A stretch of 64,000 nucleotides of DNA from Paenirhizobium naphthalenivorans (lineage in GTDB: Bacteria > Pseudomonadota > Alphaproteobacteria > Rhizobiales > Rhizobiaceae), in the NCBI RefSeq assembly GCF_007992095.1, contig NZ_BJZP01000009.1:62001-126000 (forward strand). Direction: 5' to 3'. Every line of letters starts with the position of its first letter. The stretch's first letter is position 1. Of the stretch, positions 27,206-36,673 are shown piece by piece. The notes below the pieces were generated by a model, which was not told the origin of the DNA, did not search any database, and saw nothing but the letters and a program-made list of their open reading frames with translations. The position numbers were made by a program, and so were the translations under genes.

Positions 27206-28834
27206 GTGCCAGAGCGCAGATCCTTCCTGTCCCCATTGAGACATCCGGTTTACCGCAGAATATGGAGCGCCAGCATCGCCTCCAATCTCGGTGGTTTGAT
27301 CCAAGGGGTTGGCGCTGCCTGGATGATGGCGTCGATCTCCCAGTCGGAAAACATGGTGGCGCTGGTGCAGGCCTCCACCACGCTACCGCTCATGCTGTTC
27401 TCGCTGCTTTCTGGGGCGATCGCCGACAATTACGATCGCCGCCGCGTCATGCTGACTGCGCAGGTCTTCATGTTCTGCGCCTCTACTCTGCTCGCGTTGT
27501 TTGCCTATCTCGGCCTGATCACGCCCTGGCTCCTGCTGTTCTTCACCTTCCTGATCGGCAGCGGCACGGCACTCAACAATCCATCGTGGCAGGCCTCCGT
27601 CGGCGACATGGTACCGCGCGATGATCTGGCTGGCGCCGTGTCACTCAACAGTGTCGGTTTCAACATTACTCGTAGCGTCGGCCCGGCGATTGGGGGCATG
27701 ATTGTGGCCGCCGCAGGTGCTGCCGCTGCTTTTGCCGCCAATTCGCTCAGCTATTTTACCCTTGTTTTTGCTCTTTACCGGTGGCGGCCTGACCTGCCGA
27801 AGAGAACCCTGCCGCGCGAGGCGCTCGGCCAGGCGATCGCGGCCGGTCTTCGCTATGTCGCGATGTCGCCCAACCTCGGCAAGGTCCTGTTCCGCGGTTT
27901 CGTCTTCGGTTTTACCGCAAGCGCGGTCATGGCGCTGTTGCCAGTCGTCGCGCGCGATCTGATCGGCGGCGGCGCACTCACCTATGGCATCATGCTCGGT
28001 GCCTTTGGAGCGGGCGCGATTGCGGGCGCGCTGGCCAACTCGCGCCTACGCGAAATGCTGTCCAGTGAGGACATTGTGCGTTGCGCCTTCGCCGGATTTT
28101 CCCTGAGTGCCACGGTGATCGGTATCAGTCCCTATGCGGTGGTAACCAGTCTGGCCCTTGTCGTTGCTGGTGCCTGCTGGGTTCTGGCGCTGTCGTTGTT
28201 CAACACTGTTGTGCAGTTGTCTACGCCGCGCTGGGTGGTCGGACGGGCGCTCTCGCTCTATCAGACCGCGACCTTCGGCGGCATGGCAGGCGGCAGCTGG
28301 ATCTGGGGCCTTGTGGCGGAGAGCCACGGCGTGACGAATGCTTTCTTCGCATCCAGCCTGCTGATGATCGTCGGTGTCGGGATCGGTCTCAGGCTCCCCA
28401 TGCCGCCGTTCGCTTCACTCGACCTTGATCCGCTCAACCGTTTCGCCGAGCCGCCGCTCAGTCTCGATATTCGCCCGCGCAGCGGCCCGATCGTCATCAA
28501 TATCGACTATGAGATCGCTGACGAGGATCTGCCGGAATTCCTGGCGGTCATGGTCGAACGCCGCCGCATCCGCCTTCGCGACGGCGCTCGAAACTGGGCT
28601 TTAATGCGCGACCTTGAAAATCCCGATATCTGGACGGAAACCTATCATACTGCGACCTGGGTCGAATATGTCCGCCATAATCAGCGCCGCACCAAGGCCG
28701 ATGCAGAGACGACGGACAAGCTTCTGGCCCTGCATCGCGGAAAGGAGAAGCCGCGCGTTCATCGGATGATCGAGCGTCAGGCGATCCCGCCAACCGACGA
28801 CGTCTTCCACAAACCACATGTCGAGCCGCATTGA
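27206..28834 (+). CDS. MFS transporter (MFS_3/EntS-type) with C-terminal domain
   Basis: 542 aa from a GTG start. The first about 410 residues form a 12-helix major facilitator domain. Loop motifs are ADNYDRRRVML (between helices 2 and 3) and NSVGFNITRSVGPAIGGM, which place it in the PF05977/EntS-like group of exporters. About 130 hydrophilic residues follow (INIDYEIADEDLPEFLAVM, RDLENPDIWTETYHTATWVEYVRHNQRRT), a tail shared by this bacterial subgroup and resembling an antibiotic-biosynthesis-monooxygenase-like fold. The substrate is unknown. It is a single gene divergent from rimP, convergent with the transglycosylase gene. Confidence 0.85.
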   Translation: MPERRSFLSPLRHPVYRRIWSASIASNLGGLIQGVGAAWMMASISQSENMVALVQASTTLPLMLFSLLSGAIADNYDRRRVMLTAQVFMFCASTLLALFAYLGLITPWLLLFFTFLIGSGTALNNPSWQASVGDMVPRDDLAGAVSLNSVGFNITRSVGPAIGGMIVAAAGAAAAFAANSLSYFTLVFALYRWRPDLPKRTLPREALGQAIAAGLRYVAMSPNLGKVLFRGFVFGFTASAVMALLPVVARDLIGGGALTYGIMLGAFGAGAIAGALANSRLREMLSSEDIVRCAFAGFSLSATVIGISPYAVVTSLALVVAGACWVLALSLFNTVVQLSTPRWVVGRALSLYQTATFGGMAGGSWIWGLVAESHGVTNAFFASSLLMIVGVGIGLRLPMPPFASLDLDPLNRFAEPPLSLDIRPRSGPIVINIDYEIADEDLPEFLAVMVERRRIRLRDGARNWALMRDLENPDIWTETYHTATWVEYVRHNQRRTKADAETTDKLLALHRGKEKPRVHRMIERQAIPPTDDVFHKPHVEPH

Positions 28835-28855
28835 AGAGCCAGGCGACCAGCTACT

Positions 28856-30097
28856 CTAGCGCAGCCTGCTCTTCAGCGATGCATCTGGAAAGCAGGTCGG
28901 TTTGAGGCCGTTCTTCTCCTGCCAGTCGCCGAGCGAACGACGCGTCTTGTAGCCCGGCAGGCCGTCGACATTGCCAACATCATAGCCCTTGGCGACCAGC
29001 GCCTTCTGCATGGCGAGCACATCGGAGCGCAGCATCTTGCCGACATCGCCCCAACTGCCGGTGAACGTGCCACTGCCATAAGCGATGCGGTCAGCCAGAT
29101 TGCCGATAAACAACGCATAGAGGTCGGAATTGTTGTATTCTTTCAAAACGTAGAAATTCGGGCTGACGATGAATTCCGGTCCGTGCGTTCCGGCCGGCAC
29201 CAGCATCATCATCGAGGCGGTAAGCTCGCCGCGAGGAAAGGGCTTGCCGGAAATGCGGTTAATGCCCTGCGCCGCCCAGTCGGAAAGCGGTTTGGCCTGA
29301 TCGGGGCCTTCTTGGGCGCAACTGACGCCATCGGGGATTTTGACCTCGAAGCCCCAGTCGCGCCCCGCTTGCCAGCCACTCTTCTTCAGATAGTTGGCGA
29401 TCGAAGCCAGGCTGTCAGGCACAGAGTTCCAGATGTCGCGATGACCGTCGCCGTCGAAGTCGACGGCATATTTCAGATAGCTGGTCGGCATGAATTGCGG
29501 CTGGCCGAGGGCGCCTGCCCAGGAGCCCTTCATCTGTGCCGCGCCGATATCGCCGCCCTCGATGATGTGCAACGCCGAGATCAATTCGCGGAGGAAGAGG
29601 TCCTTGCGGGTGGACATGAAGGCCTTGGTGGCCAGTACCTCGACCGCCGAATAGGGCAGTTTGGCGCCGCCGAAACCGGATTCGCGTCCCCAGATCGCGA
29701 CGACGATTGAGCCCGGCACGCCGTAAGTCGCCTCGACCTTGCGCAGTGTCGAGGCATAGCGTTCAACGAGGTTGCGCCCGGTGCCGGCCAGTCCCTGCAG
29801 CCGCTTTTCCGAAAAATAGGCACCGGGCGAGGAAAATTCCGCTTGGCTCTGCTTGCGTTCCTTCGGTGGTGCCGTGCCGGGCGGCACCAGATCGGGAAGA
29901 TCCCAGTTCAGCTTGAGCCCTTTCACCGCGACGTCGAAGGCGGGACGGGAAACGCCTGCGGCCTTTGCTTCGGGCCACAGGTCGTTAACAAGCCAGATCT
30001 GGAACTGTTGCTCGACCGTTGCCTTGGAAGGGGCGGCGGTGGCTGGTGCGCTCCACAGGAGGCAGGCTGATACGGCCGATGTGAATATACGGAGCAT
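28856..30097 (-). CDS. MltB-family lytic murein transglycosylase
   Basis: 413 aa. A signal peptide (MLRIFTSAVSACLLWSAPATA) directs it to the periplasm. The SLT_2/MltB catalytic region has the Glu in IWGRESGFGG, then GDIGAAQMKGSWAGALGQPQFMPTSYLKYAVDFDGDGHRDIW, quoted here only as the conserved block at about residues 175-220. The C-terminus is a peptidoglycan-binding domain (ALVAKGYDVGNVDGLPGYKTRRSLGDWQ). The start at MLRIF (30097) is chosen because of the signal peptide. It cleaves glycan strands to 1,6-anhydromuropeptides during wall turnover. Confidence 0.9.
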   Translation of the reverse strand: MLRIFTSAVSACLLWSAPATAAPSKATVEQQFQIWLVNDLWPEAKAAGVSRPAFDVAVKGLKLNWDLPDLVPPGTAPPKERKQSQAEFSSPGAYFSEKRLQGLAGTGRNLVERYASTLRKVEATYGVPGSIVVAIWGRESGFGGAKLPYSAVEVLATKAFMSTRKDLFLRELISALHIIEGGDIGAAQMKGSWAGALGQPQFMPTSYLKYAVDFDGDGHRDIWNSVPDSLASIANYLKKSGWQAGRDWGFEVKIPDGVSCAQEGPDQAKPLSDWAAQGINRISGKPFPRGELTASMMMLVPAGTHGPEFIVSPNFYVLKEYNNSDLYALFIGNLADRIAYGSGTFTGSWGDVGKMLRSDVLAMQKALVAKGYDVGNVDGLPGYKTRRSLGDWQEKNGLKPTCFPDASLKSRLR

Positions 30098-30179
30098 GGC
30101 CCCCTTGAGGGGGAGATGCCTGGCGGGGCACCGAGGGGGTATGCCAGTCATGCCGCGTCTCCCATGTCTGGACAGCGAA

Positions 30180-30785
30180 TCAGATCGCCGTTCTGGCGCG
30201 CAAAGCGGCCGAAAGTGTGCCCTCGTCGAGATAGTCCAGCTCGCCGCCGACCGGCACGCCGTGCGCGAGCCGAGTGATCTTCACATCGAGGCCGGCCAGA
30301 TGATCGGTAATATAGTGTGCTGTGGTTTGTCCCTCGACAGTGGCATTGACGGCGATGATGATCTCGCGAATCCCGCCCTTCGCCACGCGGTCGATCAGTC
30401 CCTTGATGTTGAGATCATCCGGCCCAATGCCGTCGAGCGGAGAGAGCGTGCCGCCGAGAACATGATAGGCGGCGTTCATCGCGCTCGCGCGCTCCAGCGC
30501 CCAGAGATCGGAAACATCCTCGACCACAATGATCACCGATTGGTCGCGCCGGTCATCGGTGCAGACCGTGCAGGGATCAACCGTGTCTACATTGCCGCAA
30601 TGCGAGCAGACCTTCACCTTGTCGAAGGCCTCGCCCATGGCATGCGCCAGCGGCCCCATCAACTGATCTTTCTTCTTGATCAGATGCAGCGCCGCGCGAC
30701 GCGCCGAGCGGGGACCAAGCCCTGGCACCTTGGCCAGAAGCTGGATGAGTTTTTCGATTTCCGGACCGGTGACTCGTTTTGCCAT
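30180..30785 (-). CDS. recR: Recombination mediator RecR
   Basis: 201 aa. It works with RecF and RecO to load RecA on gapped DNA. The order is helix-hairpin-helix ([19 protein letters not shown]), a four-cysteine zinc finger ([16 protein letters not shown]), then a Toprim domain ([29 protein letters not shown]) and a Walker B-like end. It lies 226 nt downstream of ybaB in the conserved dnaX-ybaB-recR order. The 226-nt spacer holds nothing I can support. Confidence 0.96.
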   Translation of the reverse strand: MAKRVTGPEIEKLIQLLAKVPGLGPRSARRAALHLIKKKDQLMGPLAHAMGEAFDKVKVCSHCGNVDTVDPCTVCTDDRRDQSVIIVVEDVSDLWALERASAMNAAYHVLGGTLSPLDGIGPDDLNIKGLIDRVAKGGIREIIIAVNATVEGQTTAHYITDHLAGLDVKITRLAHGVPVGGELDYLDEGTLSAALRARTAI

Positions 30786-31011
30786 TGGCCGCCTCTACCC
30801 CATATCGTCGCGCAAAGGAATCGTCGAAAGGACTACTGTCGCATCACCATGCTCGATTTCATGGCGACCTATGGCAGGAAGCACTACGACGCCGAGCGTA
30901 ACAGCTGTTTCGCCGCACCCATTCATTGGCCGCCTCGGGCTTTCCTGACGGGCTAGCAAAAACGGCCACCCGAGGGCAACCGTTCTCTGTATGCGCCTGA
31001 ACCGGAAAGCC

Positions 31012-31335
31012 TCAGAACGGTAGCTTCATGCCGGGCGGGATCGGCAGGCCGGCGGTGACTTCCTTTGTCTTTTCGGCCATGACAACCTCGGCCTTGTCTT
31101 TGGCATCCTTGTGGGCGGCGACGATCAGATCTTCGAGGATCTCGACATCGTCCTCCTTGAAGAGTGACGGATCGATCTTCAAGCCCCTGAGATCGCCCTT
31201 GCCGGTCATGGTCACGGTGACCAGTCCTCCGCCGGACTTGCCTTCGACTTCGAGCGAGGCGATTTCTGCCTGCATCTTCTCCATCTTGGCCTGCATTTCC
31301 TTGACCTTGCCCATCATACCCATGATGTCACGCAT
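31012..31335 (-). CDS. ybaB: YbaB/EbfC nucleoid-associated protein
   Basis: 107 aa. A small dimeric DNA-binding protein of the YbaB family. The sequence begins [32 protein letters not shown], a Met-rich helix, followed by the sheet [24 protein letters not shown] and the helix [17 protein letters not shown], ending PPGMKLPF. It sits between dnaX and recR as in most bacteria and is probably co-transcribed with dnaX 39 nt upstream. Confidence 0.95.
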   Translation of the reverse strand: MRDIMGMMGKVKEMQAKMEKMQAEIASLEVEGKSGGGLVTVTMTGKGDLRGLKIDPSLFKEDDVEILEDLIVAAHKDAKDKAEVVMAEKTKEVTAGLPIPPGMKLPF

Positions 31336-31374
31336 TGTCGTGTCTCCTTGATGTCTCGGGTAAATTCGGTCTCG

Positions 31375-33252
31375 TCAGAATTCGATGTCGTCGCCGGGCA
31401 GAATGTCACCCTCGGCCGATTCAGCTGCCGCAGGAAGGCTCGGCATATCTTCCTCTACGATCGGCGCGCGGATCCGGACGTCGGTGATCTTCGCTCCCGG
31501 AAAGCGGGAAAGGATTGCCGCAACGTCGGGATCCTGCCGCGCGTCGAGAAGGCGCGCCTCGCGGGTCGAGGCTTCCGTCTCGACCAGCGTCGGCTGTCCC
31601 GTTTCGCGGCTCAGGATGACCATCCAGCGGATCTCGGTCCATTCCTCCAGCCGCTTCTGCAAGTCACTGACCAGCGTCTTCGGCGCTTCCGCCGGCAGGT
31701 TGATCTCCAGCCGCCCGGGCTCGACGCGCACCAGCCGGACGAAGTTGCGCAGCAATGCCCTCAGTTTCGGGTCGCGGTTCCGGGTGCAGAGTTCCGCCAG
31801 CTCTTCGAGCGAATTGATGTGCACCTTAGGTTGTGGCTGGGCCTCGGCTGGTTTCGCCTCCGTGCGGCCGAGCGCCATCGGTGCATTCTCCGGCTGGGGC
31901 ACACTGTGCAAGCGCGCCACCGGCTGGGCGTTGCCAGAAGGTCTGGCCGAGACGTCGGCGGACTGCTGGGCCACGGCTGCCGCGCGATAGGCGGCAGTCG
32001 CACCACCGCCATTGCCGCCGCGTGGCGCTCCGCCAGACTGCGTGCTGTCGGCCCCGGCGGAGAGTTCCAGCAAACGGCGCGCCGCATCCTCGGGTGAGGG
32101 GAGATGCGCGGCATGCGACAGGCGAATGATGACCATCTCGGCGGCGCCGGCAGGCCGTGAGGAATTCTCAGCCTCGGGAATGCCTTTCAACAGCATTTGC
32201 CACATCCGCGAGAGTGTTGAGACCGAAACGCTGTCGGCAAGCTCCGCACCCCGCACCCGCTCGACTTCGCTCAGCGAAGGATCTTGCGACGCGGAGGGAA
32301 TATACTTGAGCCGGGTCACAAGATGAGTGAAATCGGCAAGGTCGGTCAAAACCACGGTTGGATTGGCACCGGCCTCATACTGACTACCGAATTCGGCCAA
32401 AGCGGCCGAGGCATCACCACGAACGATGTGATCAAAGAGATCGACGATGCGGGCACGGTCGGCAAGGCCAAGCATGGCGCGCACGGCTTCCGCCATCACC
32501 ACGCCGCTGCCATGCGCGATCGCCTGATCAAGCAGCGACAACCCGTCGCGCGCCGAGCCTTCGGCCGCCCGGGCGATCATGGCCAGAGCCTCGTCGTCGA
32601 CCGTGATGCCTTCTTTGGCCGAGATCGTCGAGAATAGCCCGACAAGATCGGCGGCGCTGATGCGGCGAAGGTCGAACCGCTGGCAGCGTGAAAGAACGGT
32701 GATCGGAACCTTGCGGATCTCGGTTGTGGCGAAGATGAATTTCACATGCTCGGGCGGCTCTTCGAGCGTTTTCAGCAAACCGTTGAAGGCCTGCGTCGAC
32801 AGCATGTGCACTTCGTCGATGATGTAGACTTTATAACGCGCCGAGACGGGGCGATAGCGCACCTGTTCAATGATCTCGCGGATGTCGTCGATCCCAGTGT
32901 GGGAGGCGGCGTCCATCTCGATCACATCGACATGTCGGCCTTCCATGATCGCCTGGCAATGTTCGCCGGGAATCTGCAGGTCGATCGTCGGTTTGTCGAT
33001 TTCGGGTGTCTTGTAATTAAGTGCGCGCGCCAGAATACGGGCGGTCGTGGTCTTGCCCACCCCGCGCACCCCGGTCAGCATATAGGCCTGCGCGATCCTG
33101 CCCGTCTCGAAGGCGTTGGTGAGCGTTCTCACCATCGGCTCCTGGCCGACCATCAGGTCGGTGAAATCCTTGGGACGGTACTTGCGGGCGAGAACCCGGT
33201 AGCCGGTGGCGCTACCTTCGGAATTCGATGGTGTCGGCTCGAAATCGCTCAT
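31375..33252 (-). CDS. dnaX: DNA polymerase III subunits gamma/tau
   Basis: 625 aa. The clamp-loader ATPase: Walker A GVRGVGKTTTAR (61-72), Walker B IIDEVHML, sensor 1 FATTE and the arginine finger region LSRCQRFDLRRI. Most bacterial DnaX proteins carry a four-cysteine zinc module after Walker A; here the corresponding stretch (about 80-105) keeps only Cys99, which I recall as usual in Rhizobiales. The C-terminal third is tau-like, Ala/Pro-rich, then a conserved domain binding polymerase. The start MSDFEPTPSN follows the SRP RNA gene by 78 nt. Confidence 0.95.
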   Translation of the reverse strand: MSDFEPTPSNSEGSATGYRVLARKYRPKDFTDLMVGQEPMVRTLTNAFETGRIAQAYMLTGVRGVGKTTTARILARALNYKTPEIDKPTIDLQIPGEHCQAIMEGRHVDVIEMDAASHTGIDDIREIIEQVRYRPVSARYKVYIIDEVHMLSTQAFNGLLKTLEEPPEHVKFIFATTEIRKVPITVLSRCQRFDLRRISAADLVGLFSTISAKEGITVDDEALAMIARAAEGSARDGLSLLDQAIAHGSGVVMAEAVRAMLGLADRARIVDLFDHIVRGDASAALAEFGSQYEAGANPTVVLTDLADFTHLVTRLKYIPSASQDPSLSEVERVRGAELADSVSVSTLSRMWQMLLKGIPEAENSSRPAGAAEMVIIRLSHAAHLPSPEDAARRLLELSAGADSTQSGGAPRGGNGGGATAAYRAAAVAQQSADVSARPSGNAQPVARLHSVPQPENAPMALGRTEAKPAEAQPQPKVHINSLEELAELCTRNRDPKLRALLRNFVRLVRVEPGRLEINLPAEAPKTLVSDLQKRLEEWTEIRWMVILSRETGQPTLVETEASTREARLLDARQDPDVAAILSRFPGAKITDVRIRAPIVEEDMPSLPAAAESAEGDILPGDDIEF

Positions 33253-33330
33253 CGCCCTGCCAGCGTCTGTCGAAGACCCGATGCCCGGGCACGGTTTGGC
33301 CCGCGTTGAGGCCGGCCAAATGAAACGGAA

Positions 33331-33434
33331 GGTGGGAGGCTGGCACGATGACCCGTGCCGCGCTCGTTAGGGCTGCTTCCTTCCGGACCTGACCCGGTTG
33401 GCGAGTGGCTCGTCCACCACCAACCTCCCGACCC
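33331..33434 (-). ncRNA. ffs: Signal recognition particle RNA (small, 4.5S-type)
   Basis: On the minus strand the signature GGTCAGGTCCGGAAGGAAGC followed by AGCC is the SRP54/Ffh-binding domain IV. Flanking arms close the long hairpin: GGGTCGGGAGGTTGG at the 5' end with CCAGCCTCCCACC at the 3' end. The length of about 104 nt fits the bacterial short form. It lies immediately upstream of dnaX. Exact ends are estimated from the closing stem. Confidence 0.92.
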
Positions 33435-33516
33435 ACATATCGGCAATTACACGATCAAATGCAAGCCAAGCCCGTAAAAAACTGTTATGAAGTGGAAAAA
33501 CGCAAGGAGGGATGCC

Positions 33517-33927
33517 TTGGACAAATTCGTGCTTGATGAGCGGCTGGCGCGGGACAGCGTGCTTCTGGTCCATCTGGGCCTGTGCGAACTGCGGCTGATA
33601 AACGACTGCCGCTGGCCTTGGCTTGTGCTGGTGCCCAAGCGTCCCGGCGTGTCCGAAGTCTTCGAGTTGACGCCGCTCGATCAGGCCGTGCTGACCTTCG
33701 AACAGAATACTGTTGCCGCTGCCCTCAAATCGGCGACCGGTGCCACCAAGATCAATGTCGCGGCGATCGGCAACATCGTTCGCCAGCTGCATGTCCATGT
33801 CATCGCCCGCATGGAGGGTGATGCCAACTGGCCGGGTCCCGTCTGGGGCCACGGAACCGCCGCTCCCTATGGCGCCGACGAACGACGTGCCCTCCAGCAG
33901 AAGATACTCGAAGCCCTTCACTCATGA
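33517..33927 (+). CDS. HIT-domain protein (probable TTG start)
   Basis: 136 aa from TTG 33517, which has AAGGAGG at 33504-33510 six bases upstream. The in-frame ATG at 33487 has no such site, and its extra ten residues (MKWKNARRDA) are unlike the family's N-terminus. The HIT histidine triad motif is QLHVHVIAR near residue 101. PWLVLVPKRPG and KINVAAIGNIV are typical of the proteobacterial Ap4A-hydrolase-like branch. These enzymes hydrolyse nucleotide phosphate links. Its TGA overlaps the nudC ATG (ATGA), so the two nucleotide-clearing enzymes are coupled. Confidence 0.88.
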   Translation: MDKFVLDERLARDSVLLVHLGLCELRLINDCRWPWLVLVPKRPGVSEVFELTPLDQAVLTFEQNTVAAALKSATGATKINVAAIGNIVRQLHVHVIARMEGDANWPGPVWGHGTAAPYGADERRALQQKILEALHS

Positions 33928-34883
33928 AAAAATCGATTTTTGACTTTGACGGCCCGCATCCAGAACCGAGCGATCTGACCGCTTTTTCCCGAAACGCCCT
34001 TTCTCGCGACAGTGAGCACCGCGACGAGACATCGCTTGAAAAGGCGCTCGCGGTGGAGGGGACCCACATCCTCGCCTTCTGCGACGCCAAGCTGGTCCTG
34101 AAGCACGACGGGCAGGTCCTCGACCCGCTCTTCGCGCCTTATGAACTGGCGGAACTCAGCCCCGACTTCGGCAATGCAGTGTTGCTCGGTTTCCAGACAA
34201 GTGGCGAGCCGAGGATTGCCGTGCCGGTGCAATGCCCGACCGAGGATCTGGCGAGCCATTACAAGCCGGCCGATGCCCGCGCGCTGTTTCGCGACCGGCT
34301 GATCGGCGAGGATCTGGTCGGAGAGGCGGCACAGGCACTCAGCCTTTTGCGGTGGAACGCCGACAACCACTTCTGTGGTCGATGCGGCTCGGCAATGGAG
34401 AGCCGCATCGGTGGGTACAAGCGCGTCTGCACGGCCTGCGGCCACGAGATCTTTCCGCGCACCGATCCGGTGGCGATCATGCTGGCGATCGATGAGAAGC
34501 GCGACCGCTGCCTGCTTGGCCGCAATCACCGCTTCCCCGAGGGCATGTATTCCAGTCTCGCTGGCTTCGTCGAGCCGGGCGAGACGATCGAGAATGCGGT
34601 GCGGCGCGAGACCCGCGAAGAATCGGGCATCGAGATCGGCCGTGTTCGCTATCACGCGTCGCAACCTTGGCCGATGCCACATCAGCTGATGATCGGCTGT
34701 TATGCCGAGGCCGTCTCTTACGACGTCCATGCGGATGAAGCCGAACTTGCCGATTGCCGCTGGTTCGGCCGGGCGGAGGTTGCCGAACTGATTGAGCAGG
34801 GCTCGGTCAAGGGGCTCAGCCTACCGATCGACGGAACGATCGCCCGCCGCCTGATCACCGACTGGCTCGATTGGAAGCGCTGA
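33924..34883 (+). CDS. nudC: NAD(+) diphosphatase (NudC)
   Basis: 319 aa. It hydrolyses NADH/NAD to NMN(H) and AMP, and in E. coli removes NAD caps from RNA. An N-terminal domain is followed by a zinc ribbon (CGRCGSAMESRIGGYKRVCTACG, cysteines near 152, 155, 170 and 173). The Nudix box follows within GFVEPGETIENAVRRETREESGIEIG (G..E..., REtREE.G), then the SQPWPMPHQLM motif specific for NudC (SQPWPFPxS type). It overlaps the HIT gene by 4 nt. Its stop codon forms one end of a hairpin shared with pheA. Confidence 0.95.
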   Translation: MKKSIFDFDGPHPEPSDLTAFSRNALSRDSEHRDETSLEKALAVEGTHILAFCDAKLVLKHDGQVLDPLFAPYELAELSPDFGNAVLLGFQTSGEPRIAVPVQCPTEDLASHYKPADARALFRDRLIGEDLVGEAAQALSLLRWNADNHFCGRCGSAMESRIGGYKRVCTACGHEIFPRTDPVAIMLAIDEKRDRCLLGRNHRFPEGMYSSLAGFVEPGETIENAVRRETREESGIEIGRVRYHASQPWPMPHQLMIGCYAEAVSYDVHADEAELADCRWFGRAEVAELIEQGSVKGLSLPIDGTIARRLITDWLDWKR

Positions 34884-34896
34884 GGCTTCGGCCTCA
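34881..34896. terminator. UUCG hairpin spanning both stop codons of nudC and pheA
   Basis: TGAGGC-TTCG-GCCTCA is a 6-bp stem with a UUCG tetraloop. Its first three bases are the nudC stop and its last three, read on minus, are the pheA stop. Only short T stretches follow, so it may be a 3'-end stabiliser more than a strong terminator. Confidence 0.5.
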
Positions 34897-35760
34897 GAAT
34901 TTGCCGCGCATGGCATGGGCCTTGTAGACGCCGAGGATGTGCACCTTCTCCGAAAAGAAACGCAATTCTTCCAGCGCCCGCTTCACCGGGGCGTCATCCG
35001 GATGTCCTTCAATGTCGGCATAGAATTGCGTCGCGATGAACTTGCCACCAATTTGATAGCTTTCGAGTTTTGTCATGTTGACGCCATTCGTGGCGAAGCC
35101 GCCCATCGCCTTGTAGAGCGCGGCGGGAATGTTGCGCACATTGAAGATGAAGGTTGTGATAAAGACTTCGTCGTCGCTCTGCCGCTTCGGCTCGACCTTA
35201 TCGCGCGACAATATGACGAAGCGGGTAACGTTGTTTTCAGAATCCTCGACATTTTCCGCGAGAATATCGAGACCATAGAGTGGGGCGGCAAGTCGCGGAG
35301 CGAGCGCCGCCATGCTGCGGTCGCCCATTTCCGCCACCAGTTTCGCCGCGCCAGCGGTATCGCCGGCGACGACTGCCTTCCAGCCGTTGCCGCGAATGAT
35401 TTTACGGCACTGACCGAGCGCGTGGATATGGCTGTGGACGGTGCGAATCTCATCCATTTTCACGCCAGGCAGCACCATCAGCTGGAAGCGGATTGGCATG
35501 AAATACTCACCGACTATGTGCAGCCGCGATAGCGGCAGCAGATAGTGGATGTCGGCAACACGGCCTGCCAGCGTGTTTTCGATCGGGATCATCGCCAGAT
35601 CCGCCTCGCCGGTCTCGAGTGCCACGAAGGCATCTTCGAACGTGGGGCAAGGGAGAGGTTCCATCTCCGGGAACATGTCGCGGCACGCCATGTCGGAATT
35701 GGCGCCGAACTCGCCCTGGAAGGCGATTCTGTTGGTCTTCGAGGTCATCGGGCTGTCCAT
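34894..35760 (-). CDS. pheA: Prephenate dehydratase
   Basis: 288 aa, a stand-alone dehydratase without a chorismate mutase domain. It converts prephenate to phenylpyruvate for phenylalanine. The catalytic domain has RIAFQGEFGANSD, the helix CPTFEDAFVALETGEADLAMIPIENT (seen in segments), and the TRF-like catalytic motif NNVTRFVILSRD. A C-terminal ACT domain (FIFNVRNIPAALYKAMGGFATNGVNMTKLESY) provides Phe feedback. The start may also be MTSKTNR, 4 codons in. It lies 4 nt downstream of kdsB, so they form an operon. Confidence 0.95.
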   Translation of the reverse strand: MDSPMTSKTNRIAFQGEFGANSDMACRDMFPEMEPLPCPTFEDAFVALETGEADLAMIPIENTLAGRVADIHYLLPLSRLHIVGEYFMPIRFQLMVLPGVKMDEIRTVHSHIHALGQCRKIIRGNGWKAVVAGDTAGAAKLVAEMGDRSMAALAPRLAAPLYGLDILAENVEDSENNVTRFVILSRDKVEPKRQSDDEVFITTFIFNVRNIPAALYKAMGGFATNGVNMTKLESYQIGGKFIATQFYADIEGHPDDAPVKRALEELRFFSEKVHILGVYKAHAMRGKF

Positions 35761-35764
35761 TCTC

Positions 35765-36520
35765 TTAAGCCGGCGTTGAAGTCAGTGTTTGCCTTGCCTT
35801 CTCAAGATCGGCGGGCGTATCGACACCAAGCGGGATGGAGTTGACGATTTCGACGTCGATACGCATTTCAGCTTCGAGTGCTCGCAGCTGTTCCAGGGAT
35901 TCGCGTCTTTCCAGGGAGGAGGGGGGAAGCTGGACGAAGCGCTCAAGCGCTGCGCGGCGATAGGCGTAAAGACCGATGTGATGGTAGAGCGGTCCCTTGC
36001 CGTGCGGTGCGGTGGCACGTGTGAAATAAAGCGCGCGCAGACGCGTGTCGGAAAGTGGCGAGCCGACGACTTTCACGACATTCGGATTGGTCTTCTCTTC
36101 CTCGTCGGTGATCTCGACAGTCAGCGTGGCAATGTCGACGGCGGGATCGTCGAGCGGGCGTAGCGCCGCACGGATGGTCTCCGGCTCGATCGTCGGCAAG
36201 TCGCCCTGCACGTTGATCACGGTCTCGACCAGGCCGTCAGGATCGGCCTTGGTGAGGGCTTCATGAATGCGGTCCGACCCGGACTGGTGGTCGACGCGGG
36301 TCATCACCACTTCGAAGCCGGCGGCCTTGACCGCATCGAAGACCCGTTGATCATCAACAGCGACGATGATTCGTCCGACATTCGCCTCGCGTGCCCGCTT
36401 GGCCACCTGCACGATCATCGGTAGTCCGCAGATATCGGCAAGCGGCTTGCCGGGCAGGCGGGTCGAGGCCATGCGCGCCGGGATCAGCACGAGGGTCTTA
36501 CCCAATTCGTCGTTATTCAT
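35765..36520 (-). CDS. kdsB: CMP-KDO synthetase
   Basis: 251 aa. It activates 3-deoxy-manno-octulosonate with CTP for lipopolysaccharide inner core. The nucleotidyltransferase signature [16 protein letters not shown] lies at the N-terminus. VAVDDQRV, a metal-binding DLPTIEP region ([12 protein letters not shown]) and [16 protein letters not shown] are all in family order. The start at MNNDELGK (36520) is preferred over an upstream ATG that overlaps a promoter-like area. It is operonic with pheA downstream. Confidence 0.95.
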   Translation of the reverse strand: MNNDELGKTLVLIPARMASTRLPGKPLADICGLPMIVQVAKRAREANVGRIIVAVDDQRVFDAVKAAGFEVVMTRVDHQSGSDRIHEALTKADPDGLVETVINVQGDLPTIEPETIRAALRPLDDPAVDIATLTVEITDEEEKTNPNVVKVVGSPLSDTRLRALYFTRATAPHGKGPLYHHIGLYAYRRAALERFVQLPPSSLERRESLEQLRALEAEMRIDVEIVNSIPLGVDTPADLEKARQTLTSTPA

Positions 36521-36673
36521 CCTCAGTCCCTTCAAAATGCGCCGGAAAAGTGTCAAAAAGTCCCGAATTGGGGATCACAATCGTGTTGCAACTGTCAAGC
36601 AAAAGACATAGGTTCCGCGCGATTTCAAGATCGTCCGGTCGCTGATCCGCCGGCTGCATGGGAGCGTTTGCAG

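Noticed and set aside
30786..31011. 36-codon plus-strand frame between recR and ybaB
   Set aside because: No ribosome binding site, no similarity I can recognise, and the gap is short; nothing supports a gene.
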